Below, in pieces: positions 25,837 through 32,732 of a stretch of 32,732 nt of DNA. Under the pieces are notes generated by a model that worked only from the letters and a program-made list of their open reading frames with translations, did not search any database and was not told where the DNA came from. The position numbers and the translations under genes are program-made. Every line of letters begins with the position of its first letter. Position 1 is the first letter of the stretch. The stretch is from Planctomycetota bacterium (GTDB taxonomy: Bacteria > Planctomycetota > Planctomycetia > Planctomycetales > Planctomycetaceae). The stretch spans positions 1-32,732 of the forward strand of contig JAHWKJ010000005.1 of the NCBI GenBank assembly GCA_019347905.1, in the 5' to 3' direction.

Positions 25837-26496
25837 ATGACAACGCCCTCGGCCGATTCTGAGCTCGCGGACCTGCTGCTGGAGTTGCGGCTCGAGCAGT
25901 CCGACCGCTGGGACGAGGGGGAACGCATCTCGACGGAAGAATTGCTGGAGCGGCTGCCGCAGCTCAAGGGCGACGAGGAAGCCGTCGTCGAGCTGGCCTA
26001 CGCCGAGTTCTACCTGCGCACCGCCCGCGGCGAGACGCCGGCGCCCGCGGAGTACTATGCCCGTTTCCCAGAGCAGCGCGCGCGGCTGGAGCGGCTGTTC
26101 GAGTTGCATGCTGTGCTCGAAAGCCCCGCCATCACGAGCGACGACGTGCTGGGCACGCTGTACCGGCTGTATCGCGTGCCGGTGCTGCGGGCGAAAATCG
26201 ACGACCGCGAGTTCCTGCGGCGGGATGTGGCGGAGCGGCCGATGACGCTGGGACGCGACTCCGAGTGCGACTTTGTGCTCGACGCCCCGGCCGTCTCGCG
26301 GCGGCATGCCCGCGTCTGGCTGGAGGGCCACCACGTGTGGCTCGAAGATCTGCGCAGCACCAATGGCACGTTCGTCAACGGCAAACCCGTCCAGCGCTGC
26401 CGCCTCGATCCCGGCGACCGCATCCGCATCGGCCGGGTGCGGCTCAAGCTGGAGTACCAGAAGCGCGAGGATGCCGTCGCGACGAGTGGATCGTAG
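25837..26496 (+). CDS. FHA-domain protein
   Basis: FHA domains bind phosphothreonine peptides. The start at 25837 begins MTTPSADSELADLLLELR, giving 219 aa. The N-terminal half (1-90) has ISTEELLERLPQL and PAEYYARFPEQRARLERLFELHA, a pattern commonly found at the N-terminus of planctomycete Ser/Thr kinases. The C-terminal half is the FHA domain: RPMTLGRDSECDFVL (about 133-147), SRRHARVWLEG (152-162), LEDLRSTNGTFVNGKPV (168-184), DRIRIG. Key residues GR, S-x-x-H and STNGTFVNG are all present. No kinase domain follows, so it may read the output of a kinase encoded elsewhere. It follows the ECF gene after a repeat. Confidence 0.92.
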   Translation: MTTPSADSELADLLLELRLEQSDRWDEGERISTEELLERLPQLKGDEEAVVELAYAEFYLRTARGETPAPAEYYARFPEQRARLERLFELHAVLESPAITSDDVLGTLYRLYRVPVLRAKIDDREFLRRDVAERPMTLGRDSECDFVLDAPAVSRRHARVWLEGHHVWLEDLRSTNGTFVNGKPVQRCRLDPGDRIRIGRVRLKLEYQKREDAVATSGS

Positions 26497-26502
26497 TAAC
26501 TC

Positions 26503-26586
26503 GTAGAGCAAGCGTCCCGCTTGCTCCCATCTTCCCGAGGCCGAACTTCCTACCAAGCAACTCGCACAAGCGGGACGCTTGTGCTA
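26503..26586. repeat. Doublet of AGCAAGCGTCCCGCTTGCT-type palindromes
   Basis: GTAGAGCAAGCGTCCCGCTT (left, from 26503) and CAAGCGGGACGCTTGTGCTA (right, 26566-26585) are inverted copies, and each is itself a palindrome. The element lies between the convergent FHA and nuclease-like genes and could serve as a bidirectional terminator. Confidence 0.88.
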
Positions 26587-26595
26587 CGACGGAAC

Positions 26596-27576
26596 CTACT
26601 GACGCTGGATCGGACGCGAGGCGAGCGGCACGCTGCGGCCTTCGCGGGCGCTGAAGACTGCGTACACCGGCAGGTGGTCGGAAACCGCGAGCGCCGCCTC
26701 TTCGCCCAGCCCGTACTCGGCCGTCAGGTCCAGGACGCCGCTCCGGCCTGTGAACTCCACCGTCGATCGCCGGTTGAAGACGACGTTGTCGTACGTCTTC
26801 GTCCGCCGCGTATTGGTCGGCATGCCCGAGATCGCCCAGCCAATATCGGGCAACCGCCCGAGCTGGCCGAAATGAGTCTCATCGACGTTGAGATCGCCGA
26901 GCAGGATCACATCGTCTTCGCCGCCCGGCTCGCGCTGCACGCCCACGAACACGTCGTCGAGCGCATCGAGTTCTGTGTCGGTCTCGTCCGGGTCGGTATG
27001 AATGTTGATCAGCGTGAAGCTGAACGGCTGCGGTGAGGACGAGCCGCGCACGCGGAACGTCGCCACGAGCGGCTCGCGGTGCAGCCGGTCCTCTGGATCG
27101 TAAGCGGTGTACACCGAGCGCGGCACGACCTCGATCCGCGACGTGTCGTAGACGAAGGCATACTGCTCCTTGCTCGACGTGCGGCCCAGCCGTTCTCCCA
27201 GCAGGAAGTCGAATTGGCTGCCGTCGGCGTTAATCGCGCGGACGAACTGCGGCACAACCGTCTGGTCCACCGAGCGAATCTCCTGAATCGCCAGCACGTC
27301 GAACCGCCGGGCGACGTTCACGAGCACCTCCATCACGTCGGGCTTCCCGAGCTTCGACGTGCCGAAGACCTGGATGTTGAACGAGCCGACGGCAATCGTG
27401 TCGTCGCCCTTGCCGACGTCGGCCAGTCCGGCGGGCGTTGGACGACTCGCCGTGTCCGCGGCCTTCGAGCCGGAAAGTCCGCTGAGTCCGCTGAGGAAGT
27501 CTTCGGCGTTGCAACCGGCGGCAAACGCCGCGGCCGCGAGCGACGAAACGAGCAGCAACCGGCGAGCGCAAAGCAT
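26596..27576 (-). CDS. Lipoprotein of the endonuclease/exonuclease/phosphatase fold
   Basis: The ATG at 27576 is chosen because GGGAGG lies six bases upstream and the N-terminus is a lipoprotein signal peptide: RRLLLVSSLAAAAFAAGC with Cys19 as the lipidation site. The 326-aa product has the DNase I-like fold: IAVGSFNIQVFG (strand with Asn), VLAIQEIR (catalytic Glu), FTLINIHTDP (His), ILLGDLNVDE (Asp-Leu-Asn) and the final SDHLPVYAVF (catalytic Asp-His). All core catalytic residues are present, so it is likely an active phosphodiesterase/nuclease outside the cytoplasm. A short DFLSGLSGLSGSK linker follows the Cys. The family also includes sphingomyelinases, so the substrate is not certain. Confidence 0.88.
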   Translation of the reverse strand: MLCARRLLLVSSLAAAAFAAGCNAEDFLSGLSGLSGSKAADTASRPTPAGLADVGKGDDTIAVGSFNIQVFGTSKLGKPDVMEVLVNVARRFDVLAIQEIRSVDQTVVPQFVRAINADGSQFDFLLGERLGRTSSKEQYAFVYDTSRIEVVPRSVYTAYDPEDRLHREPLVATFRVRGSSSPQPFSFTLINIHTDPDETDTELDALDDVFVGVQREPGGEDDVILLGDLNVDETHFGQLGRLPDIGWAISGMPTNTRRTKTYDNVVFNRRSTVEFTGRSGVLDLTAEYGLGEEAALAVSDHLPVYAVFSAREGRSVPLASRPIQRQ

Positions 27577-27722
27577 ACGTGGCCTCCCTGCCGCGTGTGA
27601 CGGGGTCCGACCCCTTTCTTCGTCCATAGAAAACGGGCCGGGAGAATAGCCACATGCTGACATCCGGGTCCAGACAGGTTCGGCGCTTGAAACGCCGTGC
27701 CCTCCGCGGCAGACTTGTCTCC

Positions 27723-29981
27723 ATGAGCGTCGCCTCCACGTCGACCGTTCCGGATACCACTCAGCTCGCCGGCGTGCTGCAGCGGTACTGGGGGTACGAT
27801 GGCTTCCGGCCGCTGCAGGAAGAGGCCATGCGCAGCGTACTCGCCGGGCGCGACTCGGTGGTCGTGCTGCCGACCGGCGGCGGGAAGTCGCTGTGTTTTC
27901 AGGCGCCGGCGATGTGCCTGGACGGGCTGGCGGTCGTGGTCTCGCCGCTGATCTCGCTGATGAAAGACCAGGTCGATGCGCTCACGACCTGCGGTGTGCC
28001 GGCGGCCTGCGTCAACAGCACGCTCACGCAGCGCGAGAAACTCACCGTGGCGGATGCGATCCGCGGCGGACGGCTGCGACTGTTGTACGTCGCGCCCGAG
28101 CGTCTCGTGCAGGACCGCACGCTCGAATTCCTCAAGTCCGTCAACGTCTCGCTGTTCGCCGTCGACGAGGCCCACTGCATCAGCCAGTGGGGGCACGATT
28201 TCCGCCCCGAGTACCGCGCGCTCAACGTCCTCAAGCGCGAGTTTCCCGGCGTCGGCGTCCACGCGCTGACCGCCACCGCGACCGAGCGCGTGCGGCACGA
28301 TATCGTCCGCAACCTGGAGCTTCACGACCCGCAGATCTTCGTCGGCTCGTTCGATCGTCCGAACCTCGTGTACCGCGTCGAGCGCCGCAACAAAGTGCTG
28401 GGGCAGATTCGCGCCGTTCTCGAGCGAAACGCCGGCGAATCGGGCATCGTGTACTGCATCAGCCGGGCCGAAGTCGACCGCACAGCGGCGGCCCTCAAAG
28501 AAATGGGCTACCGCGCGCTGCCCTATCACGCCGGTATGAGCGACGACGACCGCCGCCGCAATCAGGAGGCGTTCATCGAAGACCGGGCGGAAATCATCGT
28601 GGCGACGGTCGCCTTCGGCATGGGCATCGACAAACCCGACGTGCGGTATGTCGTCCACGCCGGCATGCCCAAGTCGCTGGAGCACTACCAGCAGGAGAGC
28701 GGCCGCGCGGGTCGCGACGGGCTGCCGGCCGAGTGCTGCCTGTACTACTCCGGCGGCGACGCCCTGACCTGGAAGCGGATGATCGACAAGGGCGAGCCGC
28801 GCTCCCGCGAAGGAGCCACGGCTGCCCTGCAGGCCATCTCGGACTACTGCACCGGCGTCGTCTGCCGGCACCGGGCGCTGGTCGAGCACTTCGGCCAGAG
28901 TTACAGCAATGGTGGGACCACAGGCTGCGGGGGGTGCGACGTCTGCCTGGGGCAACTCGACCTCGTCGATGAGCCGCTGATTGTGGGCCAGAAGATCCTG
29001 TCGAGCATCGTGCGGCAGGGCGAGCGCTTCGGCGGCGACTACACCGCGATGGTGCTCTCCGGTTCGGAAGACCAGCGGATCCTGCAGCACGGCCACGAGA
29101 AGCTCAGCACGTGGGGCATCCTCGCGGACGAAAACCGCCGTACGATCCGCGATTGGATCGAGCAGCTTGTCAGCCAGGGCTTCGCCAGAAAGACCGGCGA
29201 GTACAACGTCCTCTCGGTGACGGAAGACGGCTGGCGACTGTTGCGGGGAGAAATGGCCCCAAGGCTGCTGCGGCCCAGCAAGCCGTCGAAAGCGACTTCC
29301 ACGTCGCCCGCGGCAGAAGTCTCCTGGGAAGGCGTGGACCGCGGATTGTTTGACGACCTGCGGGCGCTGCGGCGCGAACTGGCCGATGATCGCGGCGTCC
29401 CGCCCTACGTCGTCTTCGGCGACGCGGCCCTGCGCGACATGGCCTGCCGGCGGCCGACTACGCTCGAAGGTTTTCGGGCCGTCCGCGGAGTGGGCGAGAA
29501 GAAGCTCGAAGATTACGGCGCGATGTTCATCGAGCGGATTGCCCACTGGTGCCGCGAGCACGACCTGCCGACGGATGTCGAAGTGAAGTTTCCGCCGCCG
29601 GAGCCTGCCGGTGAGGCCGTTCCGTGGACGCCGAGCGGGAGTGCACTAGCGACGTTTACGCTGTTTCGGGCCGGCCGGTCGATCGATGACGTGGCGCGCG
29701 AAACTGGCCGCGCCCGTTCGACGGTGCAAGGCTACTTGAACGACTATCTGCGGCACGAGCGGGTGACGGATCCCTCGCCGTGGGTGGACGCGGAAATCGC
29801 CAACGCCATCGAAGCGGCGGCAGCCGAAGTCGGCTTGGAGCGGCTGAAGCCGGTGTACGAAGCCTTGGGCGGCCGCATCGACTACGACGCGATTCGCATC
29901 GTGGTCGAGTGCCTGCGGAACCGCGAAATGGCCGAGGCGGGATTCGAACCCGCACGGGGGTTGCCCCCCACAGGATTTTAA
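27723..29981 (+). CDS. recQ: ATP-dependent DNA helicase RecQ
   Basis: RecQ is a 3'-5' DNA helicase for recombination and repair. The ATG at 27723 is the most likely start (an earlier in-frame ATG at 27654 adds a Lys/Arg-rich tail). The 752-aa product has motif I TGGGKS (51-56), DEAH at 148-151, the motif VI segment [11 protein letters not shown] (323-333), the zinc site C376/C381/C402... with C405/C408, an RQC-like winged domain (about 412-510), an HRDC domain (about 540-610), and a C-terminal HTH region (about 640-735). The last codons (from about [12 protein letters not shown]) lie over the antisense tRNA-Leu gene, and the stop (29979-29981) is inside it. The gene is divergent from the lipoprotein gene. 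Confidence 0.95.
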   Translation: MSVASTSTVPDTTQLAGVLQRYWGYDGFRPLQEEAMRSVLAGRDSVVVLPTGGGKSLCFQAPAMCLDGLAVVVSPLISLMKDQVDALTTCGVPAACVNSTLTQREKLTVADAIRGGRLRLLYVAPERLVQDRTLEFLKSVNVSLFAVDEAHCISQWGHDFRPEYRALNVLKREFPGVGVHALTATATERVRHDIVRNLELHDPQIFVGSFDRPNLVYRVERRNKVLGQIRAVLERNAGESGIVYCISRAEVDRTAAALKEMGYRALPYHAGMSDDDRRRNQEAFIEDRAEIIVATVAFGMGIDKPDVRYVVHAGMPKSLEHYQQESGRAGRDGLPAECCLYYSGGDALTWKRMIDKGEPRSREGATAALQAISDYCTGVVCRHRALVEHFGQSYSNGGTTGCGGCDVCLGQLDLVDEPLIVGQKILSSIVRQGERFGGDYTAMVLSGSEDQRILQHGHEKLSTWGILADENRRTIRDWIEQLVSQGFARKTGEYNVLSVTEDGWRLLRGEMAPRLLRPSKPSKATSTSPAAEVSWEGVDRGLFDDLRALRRELADDRGVPPYVVFGDAALRDMACRRPTTLEGFRAVRGVGEKKLEDYGAMFIERIAHWCREHDLPTDVEVKFPPPEPAGEAVPWTPSGSALATFTLFRAGRSIDDVARETGRARSTVQGYLNDYLRHERVTDPSPWVDAEIANAIEAAAAEVGLERLKPVYEALGGRIDYDAIRIVVECLRNREMAEAGFEPARGLPPTGF

Positions 29982-30014
29982 GTCCCGTGCGTCTGCCTGT
30001 TCCGCCACTCGGCC
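29929..30014 (-). tRNA. tRNA-Leu (UAA anticodon)
   Basis: On the minus strand the sequence begins GGCCGAG and the 3' acceptor arm is CTCGGCC, pairing fully, with discriminator A. The D-arm is GCG...CGC, and the anticodon stem CGGGA/TCCTG holds the loop CTTAAAA with anticodon TAA. A long variable arm (GGGGG GCAA CCCCC) marks a class II tRNA, and the T-arm is GCGGG-TTCGAAT-CCCGC. CCA is not encoded. The 3' 53 bases overlap the end of recQ on the opposite strand. Confidence 0.97.
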
Positions 30015-30128
30015 ATGCGGCGTGTTGCCGGCTTCATCCGGCCCTTGCAGATCCTTGTTGCCGCCTGAGGCAAGTAGACAATCGTTTGCCGGCGCGGTCA
30101 AATGAAGGCCCGCGGCTGACCGACAGAT

Positions 30129-30191
30129 CAGCCGGCACGCGCTAGCGTCCGGTTTGCACGGTGGGAACCGCGGGCTAGCGCCCGGCGGCTG
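30129..30191. repeat. Inverted-repeat element with CGCTAGCG core arms
   Basis: CAGCCGGCACGCGCTAGCG (from 30130) and CGGGCTAGCGCCCGGCGGCT (30171-30190) are near inverses around a short spacer. It lies between the tRNA-Leu gene and the PSCyt1 protein gene. The rest of the 30015-30259 gap shows nothing recognisable. Confidence 0.82.
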
Positions 30192-30259
30192 ATTTCATGA
30201 CTCGAATTCTTAGCCCTGACACTGCCCTGGTCCCGCCTTGTCCACGCTGGAGCCTGCCT

Positions 30260-32732
30260 ATGCTCCTCTGCCGCTCTGCTTGCCGGCACACCGCCGGGAC
30301 CCTGTTCGTTGCGCTCGCAATCGCCGCCGCGTCACTGCGTGCCGATGAGGGCGGCTCGGAAGCGGCGTCTTCCGGCGCGAAGAAGGTCAATTTCGCCGCC
30401 GAGGTGGCGCCGCTGTTCGCGAAGCACTGCCAGGACTGCCACGGGCCGGAGTTGCAGGAAGGGCAGTTGCGGCTGGATGCGAAGGCGTCGGTGTTCCGCG
30501 GCGGCGTGTCGGGGGCGGCCGTCGTCGCCGGCAAGAGCCGCAACAGCCTGCTCGTCCGGCGCTTGCTCGGCGCAGGCGACGAACCGCGAATGCCGCTCGA
30601 TGCCGATCCGCTGACGCAGGCAGAGATCGAGTTGATTCGCGCTTGGATCGATCAGGGGGCCGAGTGGCCCGATGGCTTCGGTGCGCACATCGAAACGGCA
30701 AGGCACTGGGCGTACGTGAAGCCGGCACGGCCCGCGGTTCCGCCGTTTGTAGTGACCCGCTTCAGCGGGTCGAGAGCAAGTGACGTGTCTGTCGACGACC
30801 GCCTGAAGGCGGTCACTACGAGCGAGTGGGTCCGCAATCCGATCGATGCCTTCGTGCTGGCGCGGCTGGAAGCCGCGGGCATGGACCCCGCACCAGAGGC
30901 GAGTAAGGAGCGGCTGCTGCGCCGGGTGACGCTCGATCTGACGGGACTGCCGCCGACCCTCGATGAGCTCGATGCGTTTCTGGCCGACGACAGCCCCGAT
31001 GCGTACGAGAAAGTAGTCGACCGGCTGCTGGCTTCGCCGCGTTACGGTGAACGGTGGGCGGTGCCCTGGCTCGATGCCGCCCGCTACGCAGATTCCAACG
31101 GCTATCAGCGCGACGGCCGCCGCGAGTACTGGGCCTATCGCGACTGGGTGGTGCGGGCGCTGAACGTCGACATGCCCTTCGACCGGTTTACGATCGAACA
31201 GATTGCGGGGGATCTGCTGCCGGATCCCTCGCTCGAGACGCGCATCGCCACCGGGTTTCATCGCGGGACGATGGCCAATGTCGAAGCGGGCACCGACCCC
31301 GAGGAAGAGCACGTGCTGGCCGTCATCGACCGGGTGAACACCACCGGCACCGTCTGGCTCGGCAGCACGCTGGAATGCGCCCAGTGCCACAACCACAAGT
31401 ACGATCCCTTCTCCCAGAAGGAGTATTATGGGCTGTATGCGTTCTTCAACAATACGGCGAAGGAAATCGAAAGCAGCGGCTCGACGCGGGAATTCACCGG
31501 TCCCAAGCTCGCGCTGCCTCTGAACGAGGAACAACGAGAGCAGCAGAACGAGCTGCGGGCGAAGCTGTCCGCCGCCGAGGCCGCGGTCGAAGCGGTCCGC
31601 GCCCGTTTGAAGAACGAGCAGCCCGCCTGGGAAGGAGAGATCGCCGCCTCCGACGGCGCGGGGTGGCAGGTGCTAGAACCCGAGGTCGCGCTCTCCGCCG
31701 AGGGTGCGGATCTGAAGAAGCTGGAAGACTCGTCGCTGCTCGCCGGCGGCGATTTTCCGGCGACCGATATTTACACCGTCACGACACGCACTGACATCGG
31801 CGAGATCACCGCATTCCGGCTGGAAGTGCTGACGGATCCGTCGCTGCCGGACGGCGGCCCCGGCCGTGCGAAGCCGGGGAACTTCATTCTGTCGGAGTTC
31901 AAGGTGGAAGCGGCTGCCGGCGACCCCCCCGCACCCCCCCTTGCCAAGGGGGGGCCTGGGGGGGTCGAAAAGTCCGACGCCTTTACCACGCTGGACCTCG
32001 CCCGCGCGACGGCCGATTTCTCGCAGCCGAAGTGGCCGGTCGAAGGCGCCATCGACGGCAACCGCAAGACCGGCTGGGCGATCGCCAAAGAGTTCGGCCG
32101 CCCGCATCGCGCGGTGTTCGTGCTCAAGCAGCCAATTCGGGGCGAAAGATCGCGGCGGCTCAGGTTCACGCTCGACCAGCAGTACGGCAACTCGCGGACG
32201 ATCGGCCGTTTCCGCCTGCTGGCGACGGCGGGCGAGCCGGAACTGCTCGGCGTCCCGGCCGACATCCGCGGCCTCGTCGAGATGCCGGTGGAGAAGCGGA
32301 CGCCGAAACAGGCGAAGCAACTGGAAGAGTTCTACCTTTCGCAATCCAGCGAGCTACAGCCGCTCGAAGGGAAACGCAAAGAACTCCAGGAGCAGTTGGC
32401 CGCCATCGAGCCGCCCACGACGCTGGTCATGCAGGAACTCGACGAGCTGCGGATGACGCGCATGTTCAAGCGCGGCGACTTCCTGAACCCCGGCGAGGAG
32501 GTCGAGCCCACGACGCCGGCGGCACTGCATCCATTGCCGGAAACAGGCGAAGGCCAACGGCCCGACCGCCTGTCGCTCGCCCGCTGGCTGGTAGACGGCG
32601 AGAACCCGCTGACGGCCCGCGTGATCGTCAACCGGCAGTGGCTCTCGCTCTTCGGCCGCGGCCTCGTCGACACGCCGGAAGACTTCGGCACGCAGGGCGA
32701 ACCGCCGACGCACCCGCAACTGCTCGACTGGC
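30260..32732 (+). CDS. Planctomycete cytochrome PSCyt1-DUF1549 protein, 3' end missing
   Basis: The frame from the ATG at 30260 is open to the right edge (824 codons shown). After a signal peptide (hydrophobic stretch about 14-27, ending LRADE) comes the PSCyt1 part with FAKHCQDCHGPE, a CxxCH haem-binding motif at 57-61. The DUF1549/PSCyt2 part includes RVTLDLTGLPPTLDE, RYGERWAVPWLDAARYADSNG and the second CxxCH at 373-377 (CAQCHNHKYDP). A coiled region and a discoidin-like segment (GNFILSEFKVEA...AIDGNRKTGWAI) precede the start of DUF1553 (LVDGENPLTARVIVNRQW). Function is unknown; family members are large secreted or periplasmic planctomycete proteins thought to bind haem. Two palindromic repeats are translated in frame. 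Confidence 0.93.
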   Translation, partial: MLLCRSACRHTAGTLFVALAIAAASLRADEGGSEAASSGAKKVNFAAEVAPLFAKHCQDCHGPELQEGQLRLDAKASVFRGGVSGAAVVAGKSRNSLLVRRLLGAGDEPRMPLDADPLTQAEIELIRAWIDQGAEWPDGFGAHIETARHWAYVKPARPAVPPFVVTRFSGSRASDVSVDDRLKAVTTSEWVRNPIDAFVLARLEAAGMDPAPEASKERLLRRVTLDLTGLPPTLDELDAFLADDSPDAYEKVVDRLLASPRYGERWAVPWLDAARYADSNGYQRDGRREYWAYRDWVVRALNVDMPFDRFTIEQIAGDLLPDPSLETRIATGFHRGTMANVEAGTDPEEEHVLAVIDRVNTTGTVWLGSTLECAQCHNHKYDPFSQKEYYGLYAFFNNTAKEIESSGSTREFTGPKLALPLNEEQREQQNELRAKLSAAEAAVEAVRARLKNEQPAWEGEIAASDGAGWQVLEPEVALSAEGADLKKLEDSSLLAGGDFPATDIYTVTTRTDIGEITAFRLEVLTDPSLPDGGPGRAKPGNFILSEFKVEAAAGDPPAPPLAKGGPGGVEKSDAFTTLDLARATADFSQPKWPVEGAIDGNRKTGWAIAKEFGRPHRAVFVLKQPIRGERSRRLRFTLDQQYGNSRTIGRFRLLATAGEPELLGVPADIRGLVEMPVEKRTPKQAKQLEEFYLSQSSELQPLEGKRKELQEQLAAIEPPTTLVMQELDELRMTRMFKRGDFLNPGEEVEPTTPAALHPLPETGEGQRPDRLSLARWLVDGENPLTARVIVNRQWLSLFGRGLVDTPEDFGTQGEPPTHPQLLDW
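30749..30819. repeat. In-frame GTAGTGACCCGC...GCGGTCACTAC repeat in the PSCyt1 gene
   Basis: GTAGTGACCCGCTTCAGCGG (30749-30768) and CGCCTGAAGGCGGTCACTAC (30800-30819) are near inverses, and each includes its own small palindrome. It encodes about 24 residues (164-187) between the PSCyt1 and DUF1549 parts with no stop. Confidence 0.88.
31922..31967. repeat. G-run palindrome in the PSCyt1 gene (TTGCCAA core)
   Basis: A C-run, then C7-TTGCCAA-G7, CCT and a second G-run. It encodes DPPAPPLAKGGPGGV in the same frame as the uvrA-like copies, inside the discoidin-like region. Confidence 0.9.

Noticed and set aside
27333-29561. 742-aa antisense frame over recQ
   Set aside because: Composition is that of a shadow frame; recQ is unmistakable on the plus strand.
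29930-29981. EAGFEPARG tail as a conserved RecQ C-terminal domain
   Set aside because: It is the translated complement of the tRNA-Leu 3' half, a common artefact motif, not a RecQ domain.
30332-31534. 400-aa antisense frame over the PSCyt1 gene
   Set aside because: Shadow of the cytochrome-type gene, which has two CxxCH motifs in the plus frame.

Overview
The window is a GC-rich chromosomal stretch of a planctomycete (Pirellulales/Planctomycetales-like). The markers are a PSCyt1/DUF1549-type cytochrome protein, a DUF1598-like secreted protein, an ECF sigma factor and an FHA protein of planctomycete type, a membrane Ser/Thr kinase with a large ectodomain, and weak or absent Shine-Dalgarno sites at many starts. 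Assignments come from reading motifs; no database search was run.

Layout, left to right. 1-2.2 kb: end of a membrane/zinc-ribbon protein, then a secreted CE15-like glucuronoyl esterase. 2.4-5.8 kb (minus): a transmembrane Ser/Thr kinase and a small unknown gene. 6.1-11.3 kb (plus): a three-gene ABC-2 export operon (ATPase, permease with a ~500-residue insert, membrane-anchored partner). 11.6-14.3 kb (minus): an ornithine cyclodeaminase-family protein and a MmgE/PrpD-family protein. 14.4-19.4 kb (plus): a UvrA-family ATPase lacking its insertion domain, a DUF1598-like protein and two small overlapping unknown genes. 19.4-24.8 kb (minus): a likely NAD-dependent isocitrate dehydrogenase, then N-formylglutamate amidohydrolase-like, DUF1704 HExxxH/QEGLA metallopeptidase and GshB-like ATP-grasp genes. 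25.0-26.5 kb (plus): ECF sigma factor and FHA protein. 26.6-27.6 kb (minus): an endonuclease/exonuclease/phosphatase-fold lipoprotein. 27.7-30.0 kb (plus): RecQ, whose end overlaps an antisense tRNA-Leu(UAA). 30.3 kb to the right edge: a PSCyt1-DUF1549 protein, cut by the window.

Two themes stand out. First, the amidohydrolase, DUF1704 peptidase and ATP-grasp ligase form a compact cassette. It pairs an amino-acid ligase fold with a peptidase family whose eukaryotic members remove the C-terminal tyrosine of tubulin. It may be a bacterial add/remove system for terminal residues or a peptide-metabolite pathway. Second, at least a dozen short palindromic or nested inverted-repeat elements of unrelated sequence are scattered through the window. 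Many share one architecture: a palindrome, a spacer and an inverted copy. Several lie in frame inside coding genes (MmgE/PrpD, UvrA twice, DUF1598-like twice, DUF1704, PSCyt1/DUF1549 twice), and two provide the stop codons of genes. They look like REPIN-type elements that the genome tolerates as extra peptide segments in loops and linkers.
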